Source: Burkholderiales bacterium
GTDB taxonomy: Bacteria > Pseudomonadota > Gammaproteobacteria > Burkholderiales > Burkholderiaceae_C
Direction: 5' to 3'
NCBI GenBank assembly: GCA_003241965.1
Contig: QBMB01000013.1
Coordinates: 7,094 to 43,503, forward strand
Length of the DNA stretch: 36,410 nucleotides
Each line of letters begins with the position of its first letter. Position 1 is the first letter of the stretch. The notes beneath the pieces were generated by a model, which made no database searches, had not been told where the DNA came from, and worked only from the letters and a program-made list of their open reading frames with translations. Shown here in pieces: positions 16,403 through 24,730 of the stretch. The translations under genes and the position numbers were made by a program.

Positions 16403-17305
16403 TCAGGCGGGGAATACACCCGTGGACAGGTAGCGGTCGCCCCGGTCGCACACGATGAAAACAATGGTGGCGTTCTCCACCTGGGCGGCGATCTGTTGTG
16501 CCACCCAGCAAGCACCGGCTGCCGAGATGCCGGCGAAGATGCCTTCTTCTCGCGCCATCTGGCGGCACATGGCCTCGGCGTCGGACTGGCTCACATACAC
16601 CAGCTCGTCCACCATGCTCGGGTCGTAGATCTTGGGCAGGTACTCGGTGGGCCACTTGCGGATGCCGGGAATGCGCGAGCCTTCGCTGGGCTGGGCGCCG
16701 ATGATGCGGATGGCCGGATTCTTTTCCTTCAGGAAACGCGAGACACCGGTGATGGTGCCGGTGGTGCCCATGGCGCTCACAAAGTGTGTGATGCGCCCGG
16801 CGGTCTGCTTCCAGAGTTCGGGGCCCGTGGTCTCGTAATGGACGCGCGGGTTGTCGGCGTTGGCGAACTGGTCGAGCACACGGCCCTTGCCGTCGGCCTG
16901 CATCTTCTCGGCCAGGTCGCGCGCCGATTCCATGCCGCCGCTCTTGGAGGTGAGGATGAGCTCGGCGCCGAACGCCTTCATGGTTTGCGCGCGCTCGATC
17001 GAGAGGTCCTCCGGCATGATCAGCACCATGCGGTAGCCCTTGATGGCAGCGGCCATGGCCAGTGCGATACCGGTGTTGCCCGACGTGGCTTCGATCAGCG
17101 TGTCGCCGGGCTTGATTTCGCCCCGCTCCTCGGCACGCTTGATCATGGAGACAGCGGGCCGGTCTTTCACCGAACCGGCGGGGTTGTTGCCTTCGAGCTT
17201 GCCGAGCACCACGTTGCCGCGCTGTGCGTTGGCCTGGGCACCGATGCGCTGCAAGGCCACCAGCGGCGTGTTGCCAATCGCGTCTTCAATCGTGGGGTAG
17301 TTCAT
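16403..17305 (-). CDS. cysM: Cysteine synthase B
   Basis: A 300-residue PLP enzyme making L-cysteine (or S-sulfocysteine from thiosulfate) from O-acetylserine. The PLP lysine is Lys47 in NPAGSVKDRP, the substrate loop is TSGNTGIALA, and the phosphate-binding loop is GTTGTITG. CysM rather than CysK is indicated by the length (E. coli CysM 303) and by the C-terminal DRGDRYLSTGVFP. The ATG at 17305 was selected; a GTG at 17314 would add three residues. The gene is transcribed away from the tRNA-Leu gene. It heads a minus-strand group continuing into the Nudix and tusA genes. Confidence 0.95.
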   Translation of the reverse strand: MNYPTIEDAIGNTPLVALQRIGAQANAQRGNVVLGKLEGNNPAGSVKDRPAVSMIKRAEERGEIKPGDTLIEATSGNTGIALAMAAAIKGYRMVLIMPEDLSIERAQTMKAFGAELILTSKSGGMESARDLAEKMQADGKGRVLDQFANADNPRVHYETTGPELWKQTAGRITHFVSAMGTTGTITGVSRFLKEKNPAIRIIGAQPSEGSRIPGIRKWPTEYLPKIYDPSMVDELVYVSQSDAEAMCRQMAREEGIFAGISAAGACWVAQQIAAQVENATIVFIVCDRGDRYLSTGVFPA

Positions 17306-17319
17306 CGGTTGCACTGTGC

Positions 17320-17325
17320 CATAAT
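17320..17325 (+). promoter_or_regulatory. -10 element for tRNA-Leu
   Basis: CATAAT lies 19 bp before the mature tRNA 5' end, a normal distance for a short 5' leader. No strong -35 is visible 17 bp upstream. The same AT-rich patch could serve the divergent cysM gene on the other strand. Confidence 0.5.
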
Positions 17326-17344
17326 TTGCAACCCCTTTCAGGAC

Positions 17345-17429
17345 GCCCGGGTGGTGAAATTGGTAGACGCAGGGGACTCAAAATCCCCCGCCGCAAGGCG
17401 TGCCGGTTCGATTCCGGCCCCGGGCACCA
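17345..17429 (+). tRNA. tRNA-Leu (anticodon CAA)
   Basis: An 85-nt tRNA with an encoded CCA end (17427-17429). The acceptor stem pairs GCCCGGG (17345-17351) with CCCGGGC (17419-17425), and the discriminator is A. The anticodon loop CTCAAAA is closed by GGGGA/TCCCC and gives anticodon CAA, reading UUG. A long variable arm (CGCCGCAAGGCG region) marks it as a class II tRNA, as expected for leucine. The T-arm GCCGG-TTCGATT-CCGGC is canonical. It is not flanked by an integrase or duplicated 3' end, so there is no sign of use as an attachment site. Confidence 0.98.
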
Positions 17430-17436
17430 CACATGA

Positions 17437-17466
17437 GGCCGCGCAAGTTTCTTGCGCGGCCTTTTT
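17437..17466 (+). terminator. Rho-independent terminator of tRNA-Leu
   Basis: A perfect 11-bp stem (17437-17447 with 17451-17461) with a TTT loop is followed by TTTTT. It starts 8 nt after the tRNA CCA end and lies just beyond the 3' end of the convergent SDR gene. Confidence 0.93.
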
Positions 17467-17475
17467 GTTGTCCGC

Positions 17476-18405
17476 TCAGTCTCGTGAAGCCACCAGGCCC
17501 TGCGCCACGGTGGGGTAACGCAGGCGCAAGCCCAGTTCCTGCTTCATGCGCTGGTTGTGCAGGCGGCGCGACTCGCTCATGAAGCTCAGCAGCATCAGCG
17601 GCAACTGGTCCCCCGCCGCATCGCGCGCCACGCGCGGCGGTCTCGGCATGCCGTAAAGATCGGCGGCGAGATCGAAGTAGTCGCCCATCTTCAGTTCGGT
17701 GTCGTCCACCACATTCACGTTGCGCTGAGGCCTGCCGCGCCACAAGGCCAGCACGCAGGCCCGCGCCAGATCGTCGGCGTGGATGTGGTTGGTGTGGACG
17801 TCGTCCTCGGCGCGCAGCACCGGCGTGCCGCGCAGCAGCCGTTCGCGCGGTGTGCCGCCTTCGCGATCGCTCGCGTAGATGCCGGGAATGCGCAGCACCG
17901 TGGTGCGCACGCCGGTGGCACGGCCCAGCCAGTGCACCGCTGCCTCGGCATCCACCCGCCGCCGCGCGCGGGGCGTGAGCGGCCTGGCCGGCGTGGTCTC
18001 GTCAACCCAGCGACCCTGGCAATCGCCGTACACCCCCGAGGTGGAGCCGTAGACCAACGCCGACGGCAGCGAGCGCTGCACCAATACGCGCGTGAGCGCG
18101 CGGGTGCGCGGGTCCAGCCTCCAGTCGGTCAGCTCACCCGAGGGTGGTGGCGCCAGGTGCAACACACGCGTGGCCAGGCCGGCCAGGCGGCGCAGGCTGC
18201 GCGGGTCGTCCAGGTTGCCCTGCAGCGGCGTGATGCCCTGAGCGCGCAGCGCGGGCACGCGCGCCGCGCTGGAGGTGAGCGCGAGCAGGCGCACCCGTCC
18301 CGCGCGACCCAGCACCCGCGCGGCGCGCTGCCCCACGTCGCCGCAGCCAATGATCAAGACCCGTTCACGCCGGAAGCGTGCGGGCAAAGCGCCAACAAGG
18401 CTCAT
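17476..18405 (-). CDS. NAD(P)-dependent epimerase/SDR, YeeZ-like
   Basis: A 309-residue extended short-chain dehydrogenase relative. The nucleotide-binding motif is GCGDVG at residues 20-25 (VLIIGCGDVGQRAARVL). STSGVYGD contains the Ser and Tyr of the active site region, but the Lys of YxxxK is not in place (VYGDCQG), as in the YeeZ-type subgroup, so catalysis is uncertain. The ATG at 18405 begins where homology starts; the longer frame to 18495 crosses into the divergent gene. The substrate is unknown. Its 3' end abuts the tRNA-Leu terminator, and its 5' end faces the ferredoxin reductase gene across 83 bp. Confidence 0.85.
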   Translation of the reverse strand: MSLVGALPARFRRERVLIIGCGDVGQRAARVLGRAGRVRLLALTSSAARVPALRAQGITPLQGNLDDPRSLRRLAGLATRVLHLAPPPSGELTDWRLDPRTRALTRVLVQRSLPSALVYGSTSGVYGDCQGRWVDETTPARPLTPRARRRVDAEAAVHWLGRATGVRTTVLRIPGIYASDREGGTPRERLLRGTPVLRAEDDVHTNHIHADDLARACVLALWRGRPQRNVNVVDDTELKMGDYFDLAADLYGMPRPPRVARDAAGDQLPLMLLSFMSESRRLHNQRMKQELGLRLRYPTVAQGLVASRD

Positions 18406-18488
18406 GCAACATCCGAATTTGAGACAATGACCGGCTGCCGGACAGGCGCGATCGCGCTGTCGGGCCTCTCCATTCATCCAACGCCAGT

Positions 18489-19520
18489 ATGACATTCACC
18501 ATCACCGTCGAGCCCAGTGGGCGCACCTTCTTCGCCCAGCCCGACGAGGCCATGTTGGCCGCCGGAATCCGCCAGGGCATCGGTCTGCCCTACGGCTGCA
18601 AGGACGGCGCCTGCGGATCGTGCAAGTGCAAGCTGGTCTCGGGCACCGTGGTGCACGGCCCGCACCAGAGCAAGGCGCTCTCGGCCGACGAAGAAGCAGC
18701 TGGCTTCGTGTTGACCTGCTGCGGCGTGGCGCACAGCGACGTGGTGATCGAATCGCGCCAGGTCACGGAAGTGGGCGCCTTCCCGATCAAGAAGATGCCG
18801 GTGCGGGTGAGTGCGCTGGAGCGGGCTTCCCACGACGTGATGGTGCTGCGTCTGCAACTGCCGGCCAGCGATGCCTTTCAGTACCACGCGGGCCAGTACG
18901 TGGAGTTCCTGCTGCGCGACGGCGACCGCCGCAGCTATTCGATGGCCAATGCGCCGCACACACAAAGCGCCGCGCCCTCGTTGGAGCTGCATCTGCGCCA
19001 CATGCCCGGCGGCAAGTTCACCGACACAGTGTTCGGCACCATGAAGGAGAAAGACATCCTGCGCATCGAAGGGCCCTACGGCAGCTTCTTCCTGCGCGAA
19101 GACAGCGCCAAGCCGATGGTGCTGCTGGCCTCGGGCACGGGTTTCGCGCCCATCAAGGCCATCATCGAACACATGCAGTTCAAGGCGATCACGCGAGAGG
19201 CCACGCTCTACTGGGGCGGCCGCCGCCCGGCCGACCTGTACCAGAGCGCCTGGATCGAAGCCAAGCTGGCCGAGATGCCGAACCTGCGCTATGTCCCGGT
19301 GGTGTCGAACGCCTTGCCCGACGATGCGTGGACCGGGCGCACAGGCTTCGTGCACGAAGCGGTGTTGCAAGACTTTCCCGACCTCTCGGGCCACGAGGTG
19401 TATGCCTGTGGTGCACCCATCGTGATCGACTCGGCCAGGCGCGACTACATGGCCAAAGCTGGTCTTCCTGAAGAGGCCTTCTTCGCTGACTCCTTCACCA
19501 GCGCTGCCGACAAGGTGTGA
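18489..19520 (+). CDS. 2Fe-2S/FAD/NAD oxidoreductase, CDP-6-deoxy-glucoseen reductase-like
   Basis: A 343-residue single-chain electron transfer protein. The N-terminal plant-type ferredoxin has Cys37, Cys42, Cys45 and Cys77 (YGCKDGACGSC, LTCCG). It is followed by a ferredoxin-reductase module with the FAD motif RSYSMAN (about residue 153) and NAD motif ASGTGFAPIKAI (about 214-225), ending with YACGAP. This arrangement is that of phenol or toluate oxygenase reductases and of the proteins annotated as CDP-6-deoxy-delta-3,4-glucoseen reductase. No oxygenase component lies adjacent, so its partner is unknown. No clear ribosome binding site precedes the ATG. Confidence 0.92.
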   Translation: MTFTITVEPSGRTFFAQPDEAMLAAGIRQGIGLPYGCKDGACGSCKCKLVSGTVVHGPHQSKALSADEEAAGFVLTCCGVAHSDVVIESRQVTEVGAFPIKKMPVRVSALERASHDVMVLRLQLPASDAFQYHAGQYVEFLLRDGDRRSYSMANAPHTQSAAPSLELHLRHMPGGKFTDTVFGTMKEKDILRIEGPYGSFFLREDSAKPMVLLASGTGFAPIKAIIEHMQFKAITREATLYWGGRRPADLYQSAWIEAKLAEMPNLRYVPVVSNALPDDAWTGRTGFVHEAVLQDFPDLSGHEVYACGAPIVIDSARRDYMAKAGLPEEAFFADSFTSAADKV

Positions 19521-19527
19521 CCCCATC

Positions 19528-20505
19528 ATGATGAACCGCCGCCAACTGATCACCCGTTCCGCCATGGCCGCAGCCAGTGTGGCCGTGCCCGGCTTGGCCG
19601 TGGCGCAAGCCACCACCACGCGCATCATCGTGCCGTTCGCGGCGGGCGGCCCGATCGACGTGACGGCGCGTATCCTGGCCGAGGCGGTGCGCGGATCGCT
19701 GGGTACCGTGATCGTGGACAACCGGCCCGGCGCGGGCGGCAACATCGGCGTGAGCGCGGTGGCCAAGGCCGCGCCCGACGGCCTCACGCTGGGCATAGCC
19801 ACCACCGCTTCGCACGGCATCAACCCCTGGCTGTTCAGCAAACTGCCCTACGACCCGGCCAAGGACTTCGCACCCGTCACGCAAATGCTGCGCGTGCCCA
19901 ACGTGCTGGTGATGAACGCGGAAGCCGCCACGCGCCTGAACATCAACACCCTGGCCGATCTGATCGCCTACGGCAAGGCCAACCCGGGCAAGCTCAACTA
20001 CGGCTCGGGCGGCAACGGCAGCGCGGGTCACCTGGCGGGTGAGCTCTTCAAGAACCAGGCCGGTATCTTCGCGGTGCACATCCCCTACAACGGCGGCAAC
20101 CCGGCGCAGCTCGGCCTGCTCTCGGGTCAGGTCGATTTCAACTTCGACAACCTCGCCACCGCCGCGGCCAATATCCGCGCCGGCAAGCTCAAGGCCCTGG
20201 CCGTGACCACCGCGCAGCGCAGCGGCGTGGTGCCCGAAGTGCCCACGGTGGCCGCCACCCTGCCCGGCTTCGAGATCGACACCTGGTGGGGCCTGGTCGC
20301 ACCGGCCGGCACACCGGCGGACACCCTGCGCAAGCTCAACGCCGCCTTCAGCGCCGCGCTGAACTCACCCGAGGTGAAGAGCCGCTTCGCCCTGCTGCTG
20401 GCCGAGCCCGCGCCCAACACGCCTGAGCAGTTCGCCGACTTCATGACCCGCGAGCGCACGAAGTACGAGCGCCTGGTCAAGCTCAGCGGCGCCAAGGTCG
20501 ACTGA
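19528..20505 (+). CDS. Bug-family periplasmic solute-binding protein (TctC-like)
   Basis: A 325-residue extracytoplasmic receptor of the tripartite tricarboxylate transporter family, expanded in Burkholderiales. The signal peptide covers about residues 1-26 with cleavage near AVA-Q; its RR pair (NRRQLI) leaves Tat export possible. Typical Bug features follow: IIVPFAAGGPIDVTAR, VDNRPGAGGNIG and YGSGGNGSAGHLAGELF. The ligand is probably a carboxylate but cannot be deduced. No TctA or TctB membrane genes are present, so it is an orphan receptor. It begins 7 bp after the reductase gene, suggesting one transcript. It converges on degP with 15 bp between stops. ATG 19531 is an equally possible start. 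Confidence 0.93.
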   Translation: MMNRRQLITRSAMAAASVAVPGLAVAQATTTRIIVPFAAGGPIDVTARILAEAVRGSLGTVIVDNRPGAGGNIGVSAVAKAAPDGLTLGIATTASHGINPWLFSKLPYDPAKDFAPVTQMLRVPNVLVMNAEAATRLNINTLADLIAYGKANPGKLNYGSGGNGSAGHLAGELFKNQAGIFAVHIPYNGGNPAQLGLLSGQVDFNFDNLATAAANIRAGKLKALAVTTAQRSGVVPEVPTVAATLPGFEIDTWWGLVAPAGTPADTLRKLNAAFSAALNSPEVKSRFALLLAEPAPNTPEQFADFMTRERTKYERLVKLSGAKVD

Positions 20506-20520
20506 GTCCGCGGCGCTCAC

Positions 20521-22005
20521 TCAGCCCAGGCGCACCGGCACGAAGATCTGGTTGCCGTCGCGCTGGATCAACAGCGCCAGCGACTTCGTGGACTTGCCCA
20601 GCAGCGCGCGCACCTGCTCCACGCTTTGCACCTTCGCGCCGTTCACCGCGAGCAGCACGTCCCCGGCTTCCACCCCGGCCAGTGCAGCCGGGCCTTGAGA
20701 GTCTTCGACCAGCAGGCCGCCATCGGGCCCCGCCAGACCGGCCGCGCGGCGCTCCTGCGGCGCCAGCGGCCGCAGGGCCAGACCCAGCCGCCCCTGGTCG
20801 TCGGTTTTGTCGGCGCGGGCCACCTTCACCGCCTTGTCGGACGCATCGCCGAGCTTGGCGCTGAGCACCACCGCCTCACCCTTGCGCCACACGTCCAGCT
20901 TCACGGTCGACCCGGGCAGGGTCTGGCCGATCAAGGTGGGCAGATCGCCCGACGCCACGATGGCCTGACCGCCGACCTGGCGGATCACGTCGCCCACCTG
21001 CAGACCGGCTTTGGCCGCCGGGCTGCCCGGCTCCACGCTGGAGACCAGCGCGCCCTCGGGCTTGTCGAGCTGGAACGACTCGGCCAGGGTCTGGTTGATC
21101 TCCTGCACCGACACGCCCAGGCGCGCATGGCTGGCCTTGCCGTGGGCCACGATCTGGTCCTTGACGAGCAACACCGTCTCCATCGGGATCGCGAACGACA
21201 AGCCCTGGTAACCGCCGGTGCGGCTGTAGATCTGCGAATTGATGCCCACCACCTCACCGCGGGTGTTGAACAGCGGACCGCCCGAGTTGCCCGGGTTCAC
21301 CGCCACGTCGGTCTGGATAAAGGGCACGAAGCTGTCGTCGGGCAACGAACGGCCTTTGGCGCTCACCACGCCGGCGGTCACGCTGTTCTCGAAACCGAAC
21401 GGCGAGCCGATCGCCAGCACCCACTCGCCCACCTTCAGGTCGCGTGCGCTGCCCAGCGGCACCACGGGCAGGTCTTTGGCTTCGATGCGCAGCACAGCCA
21501 CGTCGGTCTTGGGGTCGGAGCCCAGCACCTTGGCGATGAACTCGCGGCGGTCGGTGAGCTTGACGGTGACACGCTGCGCGTTGCGCACCACGTGGGCGTT
21601 GGTCAGCACCAGACCATCGGCGCTGATGATGAAGCCCGAGCCCTGGCCGCGTGCCGGCGTATCGCGTTCACCACCGGGGGCACCGGGTGGCTGGAAACGC
21701 TTGAAGAACTCGAACAGCGGATCGCTAGGGTCGATGCCGGGCACGCGGTTCGCGGCTTGTTGCTCGTCGTCCGGCGTGGCCTTGCCGATCACGCTGATGT
21801 TGACCACGGCGGCGCCGTGGCGCTGGGCGATCTGCGAGAAGTCGGGCAGGGCCACGGCCGTGGCAACAGGCACCTGCACGGAGGGCACAGGCATGGCCGC
21901 GCGGGCGTGGGTGCCGGAGACGAGACCGACGCTGGCACCCCCGACGACACCAGCAGCCACCAGGGACAGCACCAGACGCGATGCGGTGAGAGACAGGGTT
22001 TTCAT
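20521..22005 (-). CDS. Do-family periplasmic serine protease (DegP/MucD)
   Basis: A 494-residue HtrA-type protease and chaperone of the periplasm. An N-terminal signal peptide (about 1-37) precedes a trypsin-like domain with His138 (TNAHVV), Asp168 (KTDVAV) and Ser241 (GNSGGP). Two PDZ domains follow (about 285-375 and 405-490). The acidic Q-linker region around 75-118 is the regulatory loop LA. A GAAGGAG ribosome binding site precedes the ATG. The gene is 55 bp downstream of the histidine kinase gene. A direct repeat in that gap resembles one before the response regulator gene, suggesting control by this two-component system. DegP and MucD names cannot be separated from sequence alone. Confidence 0.95.
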   Translation of the reverse strand: MKTLSLTASRLVLSLVAAGVVGGASVGLVSGTHARAAMPVPSVQVPVATAVALPDFSQIAQRHGAAVVNISVIGKATPDDEQQAANRVPGIDPSDPLFEFFKRFQPPGAPGGERDTPARGQGSGFIISADGLVLTNAHVVRNAQRVTVKLTDRREFIAKVLGSDPKTDVAVLRIEAKDLPVVPLGSARDLKVGEWVLAIGSPFGFENSVTAGVVSAKGRSLPDDSFVPFIQTDVAVNPGNSGGPLFNTRGEVVGINSQIYSRTGGYQGLSFAIPMETVLLVKDQIVAHGKASHARLGVSVQEINQTLAESFQLDKPEGALVSSVEPGSPAAKAGLQVGDVIRQVGGQAIVASGDLPTLIGQTLPGSTVKLDVWRKGEAVVLSAKLGDASDKAVKVARADKTDDQGRLGLALRPLAPQERRAAGLAGPDGGLLVEDSQGPAALAGVEAGDVLLAVNGAKVQSVEQVRALLGKSTKSLALLIQRDGNQIFVPVRLG

Positions 22006-22059
22006 GAGAGCTCCTTCAGCGGGGACGGTTTGAACACGTCGCTACTGTGAGCGCGCAGA

Positions 22060-22075
22060 GTTAGAGGGTTCTTAA
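22060..22075 (-). promoter_or_regulatory. Direct repeat before degP, candidate response-regulator site
   Basis: On the minus strand TTAAG and CTAAC begin 11 bp apart, one helical turn, as expected for OmpR-family dimers. The repeat ends 55 bp before the degP ATG and overlaps the histidine kinase stop codon. Compare the near-identical element at 24109-24124. Confidence 0.45.
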
Positions 22076-23401
22076 AGCCAGGCGCAGCTGAACGCGCAGG
22101 CCACCGAGCTGCGGCGAACGGTCGAGCTCCAGCGCACTGCCGTGCAGCTGCGCGATGGTGCTGGCGATGGCCAGCCCCAGACCGCTGCCGGTGGCGGCCG
22201 AGCCGGGCAGACGGTAGAAGCGGTCGAGCACACGGGCGCGGTCCGCGTCGGCGATGCCTGGGCCGCTGTCTTGCACAGCGAGCACCAGTTGCCCGGCTTC
22301 ACGGCGCACTGTCACGTCCACCGTGCCGCCCTCGGGCGTGTATTTGAGCGCGTTGTCCACCAGATTGGCCAGCAGGATCCGCAGCGGCTCGGCGTGGCCG
22401 TTGACGAGCCCGGGGTCGGCCTCGCCCAGCCCCAGGTCGATGTGTTTTGAGACAGCCGTGGGCGCTGCGTCGGCCACCACTTGGGCGGCCACCGAGGCCA
22501 ATGCAACCGGCTGCAAGGGTTCACCGCTCGAGGGCTGCGCCTGCTGGCGTGCGAGCATCAGCAACTGCTCCACCAGCCGTGTCGCGCGGTCAATGCCGGC
22601 CAACAGCCGCTCCACCGCGAGTTGGCGCGTGGCGTCGTCGCGTGCGCGCTGCAGGCCCTGCGCCTGCAGCTTCAGCGCAGTCAGCGGTGAACGCAGCTCG
22701 TGCGCGGCTTCGGCCACAAAGTGCTGCTGCGCTTCGAAGGCCTGCCTCACACGACCCAGCAGCAGGTTGAGCTCGTGCACCAGCGGGCGCACCTCGTCGG
22801 GCAAACCTTCTTCGCCCACCTCGGCCAGGCCGTCGGCCTCGCGCTCGGCGAGCTGGCGCCGCACCCGCGCCACCGGCGCCAGCGAGGCACTCACCACCCA
22901 CCAGGCCACGAGCATCAGCAGCGGCGCCATCCAGGCGATGGGCAAGACCGTGCGCCATGCGAGCGCTCGTGCCATCGTTTCGCGCGGACCCATGTCCTGC
23001 GCCACCTGGATCACCTGGGTGCGCGAGCGCATGGAATACACGCGGTAGGGTGTGCCGTCGATGTTCATGTTGGAGAAGCCCAGCACGGCGCGCTGTGGCA
23101 GGTCGGCTTGCGTGCCGGACTGGAAAACACGCAAGCCGTCCTGCGTCCAGACCTGCACGAAAAAATCAAAGTCTTCCTGCGGCTGCGGCTCCGCGCCGGG
23201 CCGGGGCAGCCCGGGCATGGCCACCCCTTCGCGCAAGGCCTGCGCCATCTGCTCCATGTGGTAGTCGAAGATGCCGTCGGCTTCGGCACGCGCCTGGCGG
23301 TAGACGATCAGCGCCTGCAGGCAAGCCACGAACACGATGGCCAGCAACAGCAGCCCGAGCAGGCGCGCGCGCAGTGAGTGCGTGGGCACGTGCAGCTTCA
23401 T
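22061..23401 (-). CDS. Sensor histidine kinase (QseC/TctE-like)
   Basis: A 446-residue inner membrane kinase. TM1 at about 12-34 and TM2 at about 152-172 flank a periplasmic sensor region of about 115 residues. Then come a HAMP-like linker, the phosphoacceptor His234 (EAAHELRSPLTAL), the N-box NLVDNALKYTPEGG, the G1-box DSGPGI and the G2-box GSGLGLAI. The ATG at 23401 overlaps the response regulator stop (ATGA), so the pair is translationally coupled; a longer frame to 23596 lies inside the regulator. It pairs with the adjacent regulator. The signal is unknown, but the neighbouring degP suggests envelope stress or cations. Confidence 0.94.
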   Translation of the reverse strand: MKLHVPTHSLRARLLGLLLLAIVFVACLQALIVYRQARAEADGIFDYHMEQMAQALREGVAMPGLPRPGAEPQPQEDFDFFVQVWTQDGLRVFQSGTQADLPQRAVLGFSNMNIDGTPYRVYSMRSRTQVIQVAQDMGPRETMARALAWRTVLPIAWMAPLLMLVAWWVVSASLAPVARVRRQLAEREADGLAEVGEEGLPDEVRPLVHELNLLLGRVRQAFEAQQHFVAEAAHELRSPLTALKLQAQGLQRARDDATRQLAVERLLAGIDRATRLVEQLLMLARQQAQPSSGEPLQPVALASVAAQVVADAAPTAVSKHIDLGLGEADPGLVNGHAEPLRILLANLVDNALKYTPEGGTVDVTVRREAGQLVLAVQDSGPGIADADRARVLDRFYRLPGSAATGSGLGLAIASTIAQLHGSALELDRSPQLGGLRVQLRLALRTL

Positions 23402-24057
23402 GCCTTGGGCACCATGTAGCCCACACCGCGCACGTTCTGGATCAGGCCCGCCCCGAGCTTCTTGCGCACGCCGTGGATGTAGACCTCCACCGCGTTGCTG
23501 CTCACGTCGTCCTTCCAGCCGTAGAGTTTTTCTTCGAGCTGGCTGCGCGAGAGCACCCGCCCCGGGCGTGCGATCAGCGGCTCCAGCACCGCCCATTCGC
23601 GCGCCGAGAGCACCACCGGCTCGCCCTGCGCCATCACCTCGCGCGTGGCGGTGTTGATGCTCACGCCCAGGTGTTCATAGACCGGTTCCGCGCGCCCGGA
23701 CGCGCGGCGCAACAGCGCGCGGATGCGCGCGAGCAGCTCATCGAGGTCGTAGGGTTTGAGGATGTAGTCGTCGGCACCGGCGTCCAGCCCTTGCACGCGC
23801 TGCTGCACCGAGTCGCGCGCGGTGGCGATCAGCACCGGCACGCGGTCCTTGCGGGCGCGCAGCTCGCGCAACACGTCCAGACCATCGCGGCGCGGCAGGC
23901 CCAGGTCGAGCAGGATGAGGTCGTAGCTTTGGGACTTTGCTGCGGTGGCGGCCATGTCGCCGTCACGCACCCAGTCCACTGCGTAGTGCTCCGCGCGCAA
24001 CAGGTCCAGCACGGCCTCGCCGATCATGGTGTCGTCTTCGACCAGCAACAGCCTCAT
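23398..24057 (-). CDS. OmpR-family response regulator (QseB/TctD-like)
   Basis: A 219-residue transcription factor. The receiver domain (1-115) carries the acidic pocket EDD (7-9), phosphoacceptor Asp51 (LILLDLGLP) and Lys101 (LKPYD). The C-terminal winged-helix domain (about 125-217) ends in VEVYIHGVRKKLGAGLIQNVRGVGYMV. It is activated by phosphotransfer from the kinase encoded immediately downstream. A direct CTAAG repeat 52 bp upstream of its ATG suggests autoregulation. The first gene of the three-gene regulator, kinase and protease run. Confidence 0.95.
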   Translation of the reverse strand: MRLLLVEDDTMIGEAVLDLLRAEHYAVDWVRDGDMAATAAKSQSYDLILLDLGLPRRDGLDVLRELRARKDRVPVLIATARDSVQQRVQGLDAGADDYILKPYDLDELLARIRALLRRASGRAEPVYEHLGVSINTATREVMAQGEPVVLSAREWAVLEPLIARPGRVLSRSQLEEKLYGWKDDVSSNAVEVYIHGVRKKLGAGLIQNVRGVGYMVPKA

Positions 24058-24108
24058 GTGTGCACTCTCCAGACACGGTGTGCCTCCACCCCATGGTGCG
24101 GGGCCCCG

Positions 24109-24124
24109 CTTAGACGGGGCTTAG
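24109..24124 (-). promoter_or_regulatory. Direct repeat before the response regulator gene
   Basis: Two perfect CTAAG units (minus strand) begin exactly 11 bp apart, 52 bp before the regulator ATG. This matches the tandem half-site geometry of OmpR-family regulators. The first unit also forms the loop of a GCCCCG/CGGGGC hairpin (24103-24120), which may serve as a weak 3' signal for the sco transcript. Confidence 0.5.
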
Positions 24125-24131
24125 GCCAGGC

Positions 24132-24725
24132 TCAGGACGCCAGCAGCTTCTTCAGGTCAGCCGCCAGCGCAGGCGCACCGCCACCGTAGCGGTGGTAAAG
24201 CCGGATGCGGCCCTGCGTGTCGTACACGTAGCTGCCGGCCGAATGGTCCATGGTGTAGCTGGTGGGTGTGGGCCCGGCCACCTTCTTGTAGTACATCTTG
24301 TAGCTCTTGGCCAGCTCGGGCAGCTCGTCGGGCGCGGCGTACAGCGCGAGGAAGCTGGGGTCGAAACTGGCCATGTACTGCTTCATGATCTCGGGCGTGT
24401 CGCGCTCGGGGTCGATGCTCACGAAAAGGCCCTGCAGGCGCTCGCCATCGGCGCCCAGCAGGCGCTTGGCCTCGGCCAGCTCGCTCATCGTCGTGGGGCA
24501 CACGTCGGGACACTGGGTGAAGCCGAAAAACAGCACCACCAGCTTGCCCTTGAAATCGGCCAGGGTGCGCAGCTGACCGTTGTGGTCGGTCAGCGAAAAG
24601 CCGGTGGCGTAGTCGGCACCGGTGATGTCGATGCCGACAAACGATTCGACCTTGTCGCCGCAACCGGCGATCAACAGGGCGGCCGCGCCCAGCAGGCTGC
24701 GGCGGGTGAGCAGGGATTGGGACAT
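24132..24725 (-). CDS. SCO1/SenC-family copper chaperone
   Basis: A 197-residue lipoprotein-like Sco protein that delivers copper to the CuA site of oxidase subunit II in the periplasm. A twin-arginine-like start (LLTRRSLLG) and lipobox LIAGC place the lipidated Cys at 22. The thioredoxin fold holds Cys72-PDV-Cys76 and the third copper ligand His161 (YTMDHSAGS). The ATG at 24725 was chosen; a longer frame runs back through ctaB. It lies 5 bp after the ctaB stop and is the last gene of the assembly operon. Confidence 0.95.
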   Translation of the reverse strand: MSQSLLTRRSLLGAAALLIAGCGDKVESFVGIDITGADYATGFSLTDHNGQLRTLADFKGKLVVLFFGFTQCPDVCPTTMSELAEAKRLLGADGERLQGLFVSIDPERDTPEIMKQYMASFDPSFLALYAAPDELPELAKSYKMYYKKVAGPTPTSYTMDHSAGSYVYDTQGRIRLYHRYGGGAPALAADLKKLLAS

Positions 24726-24730
24726 GGCGG

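Noticed and set aside
14718-16433. 571-residue open frame on the plus strand
   Set aside because: It is antisense to the dehydrogenase-like, tusA and Nudix genes, which have clear motifs. Its translation is low-complexity His/Gln/Gly-rich.
17345-17466. tRNA-Leu as integration site of a genomic island
   Set aside because: No integrase, no repeated tRNA 3' end and no change in gene type on either side; flanking genes are housekeeping.
18441-18461. Dyad GACAG/CTGTC around CGCGATCGCG in the reductase 5' leader
   Set aside because: It has a bulge, no T-tract and no match to a riboswitch or operator I know; in GC-rich DNA such dyads are frequent.
20626-22050. 474-residue plus-strand frame
   Set aside because: Antisense shadow of degP; no recognisable domain and typical GC-driven composition.
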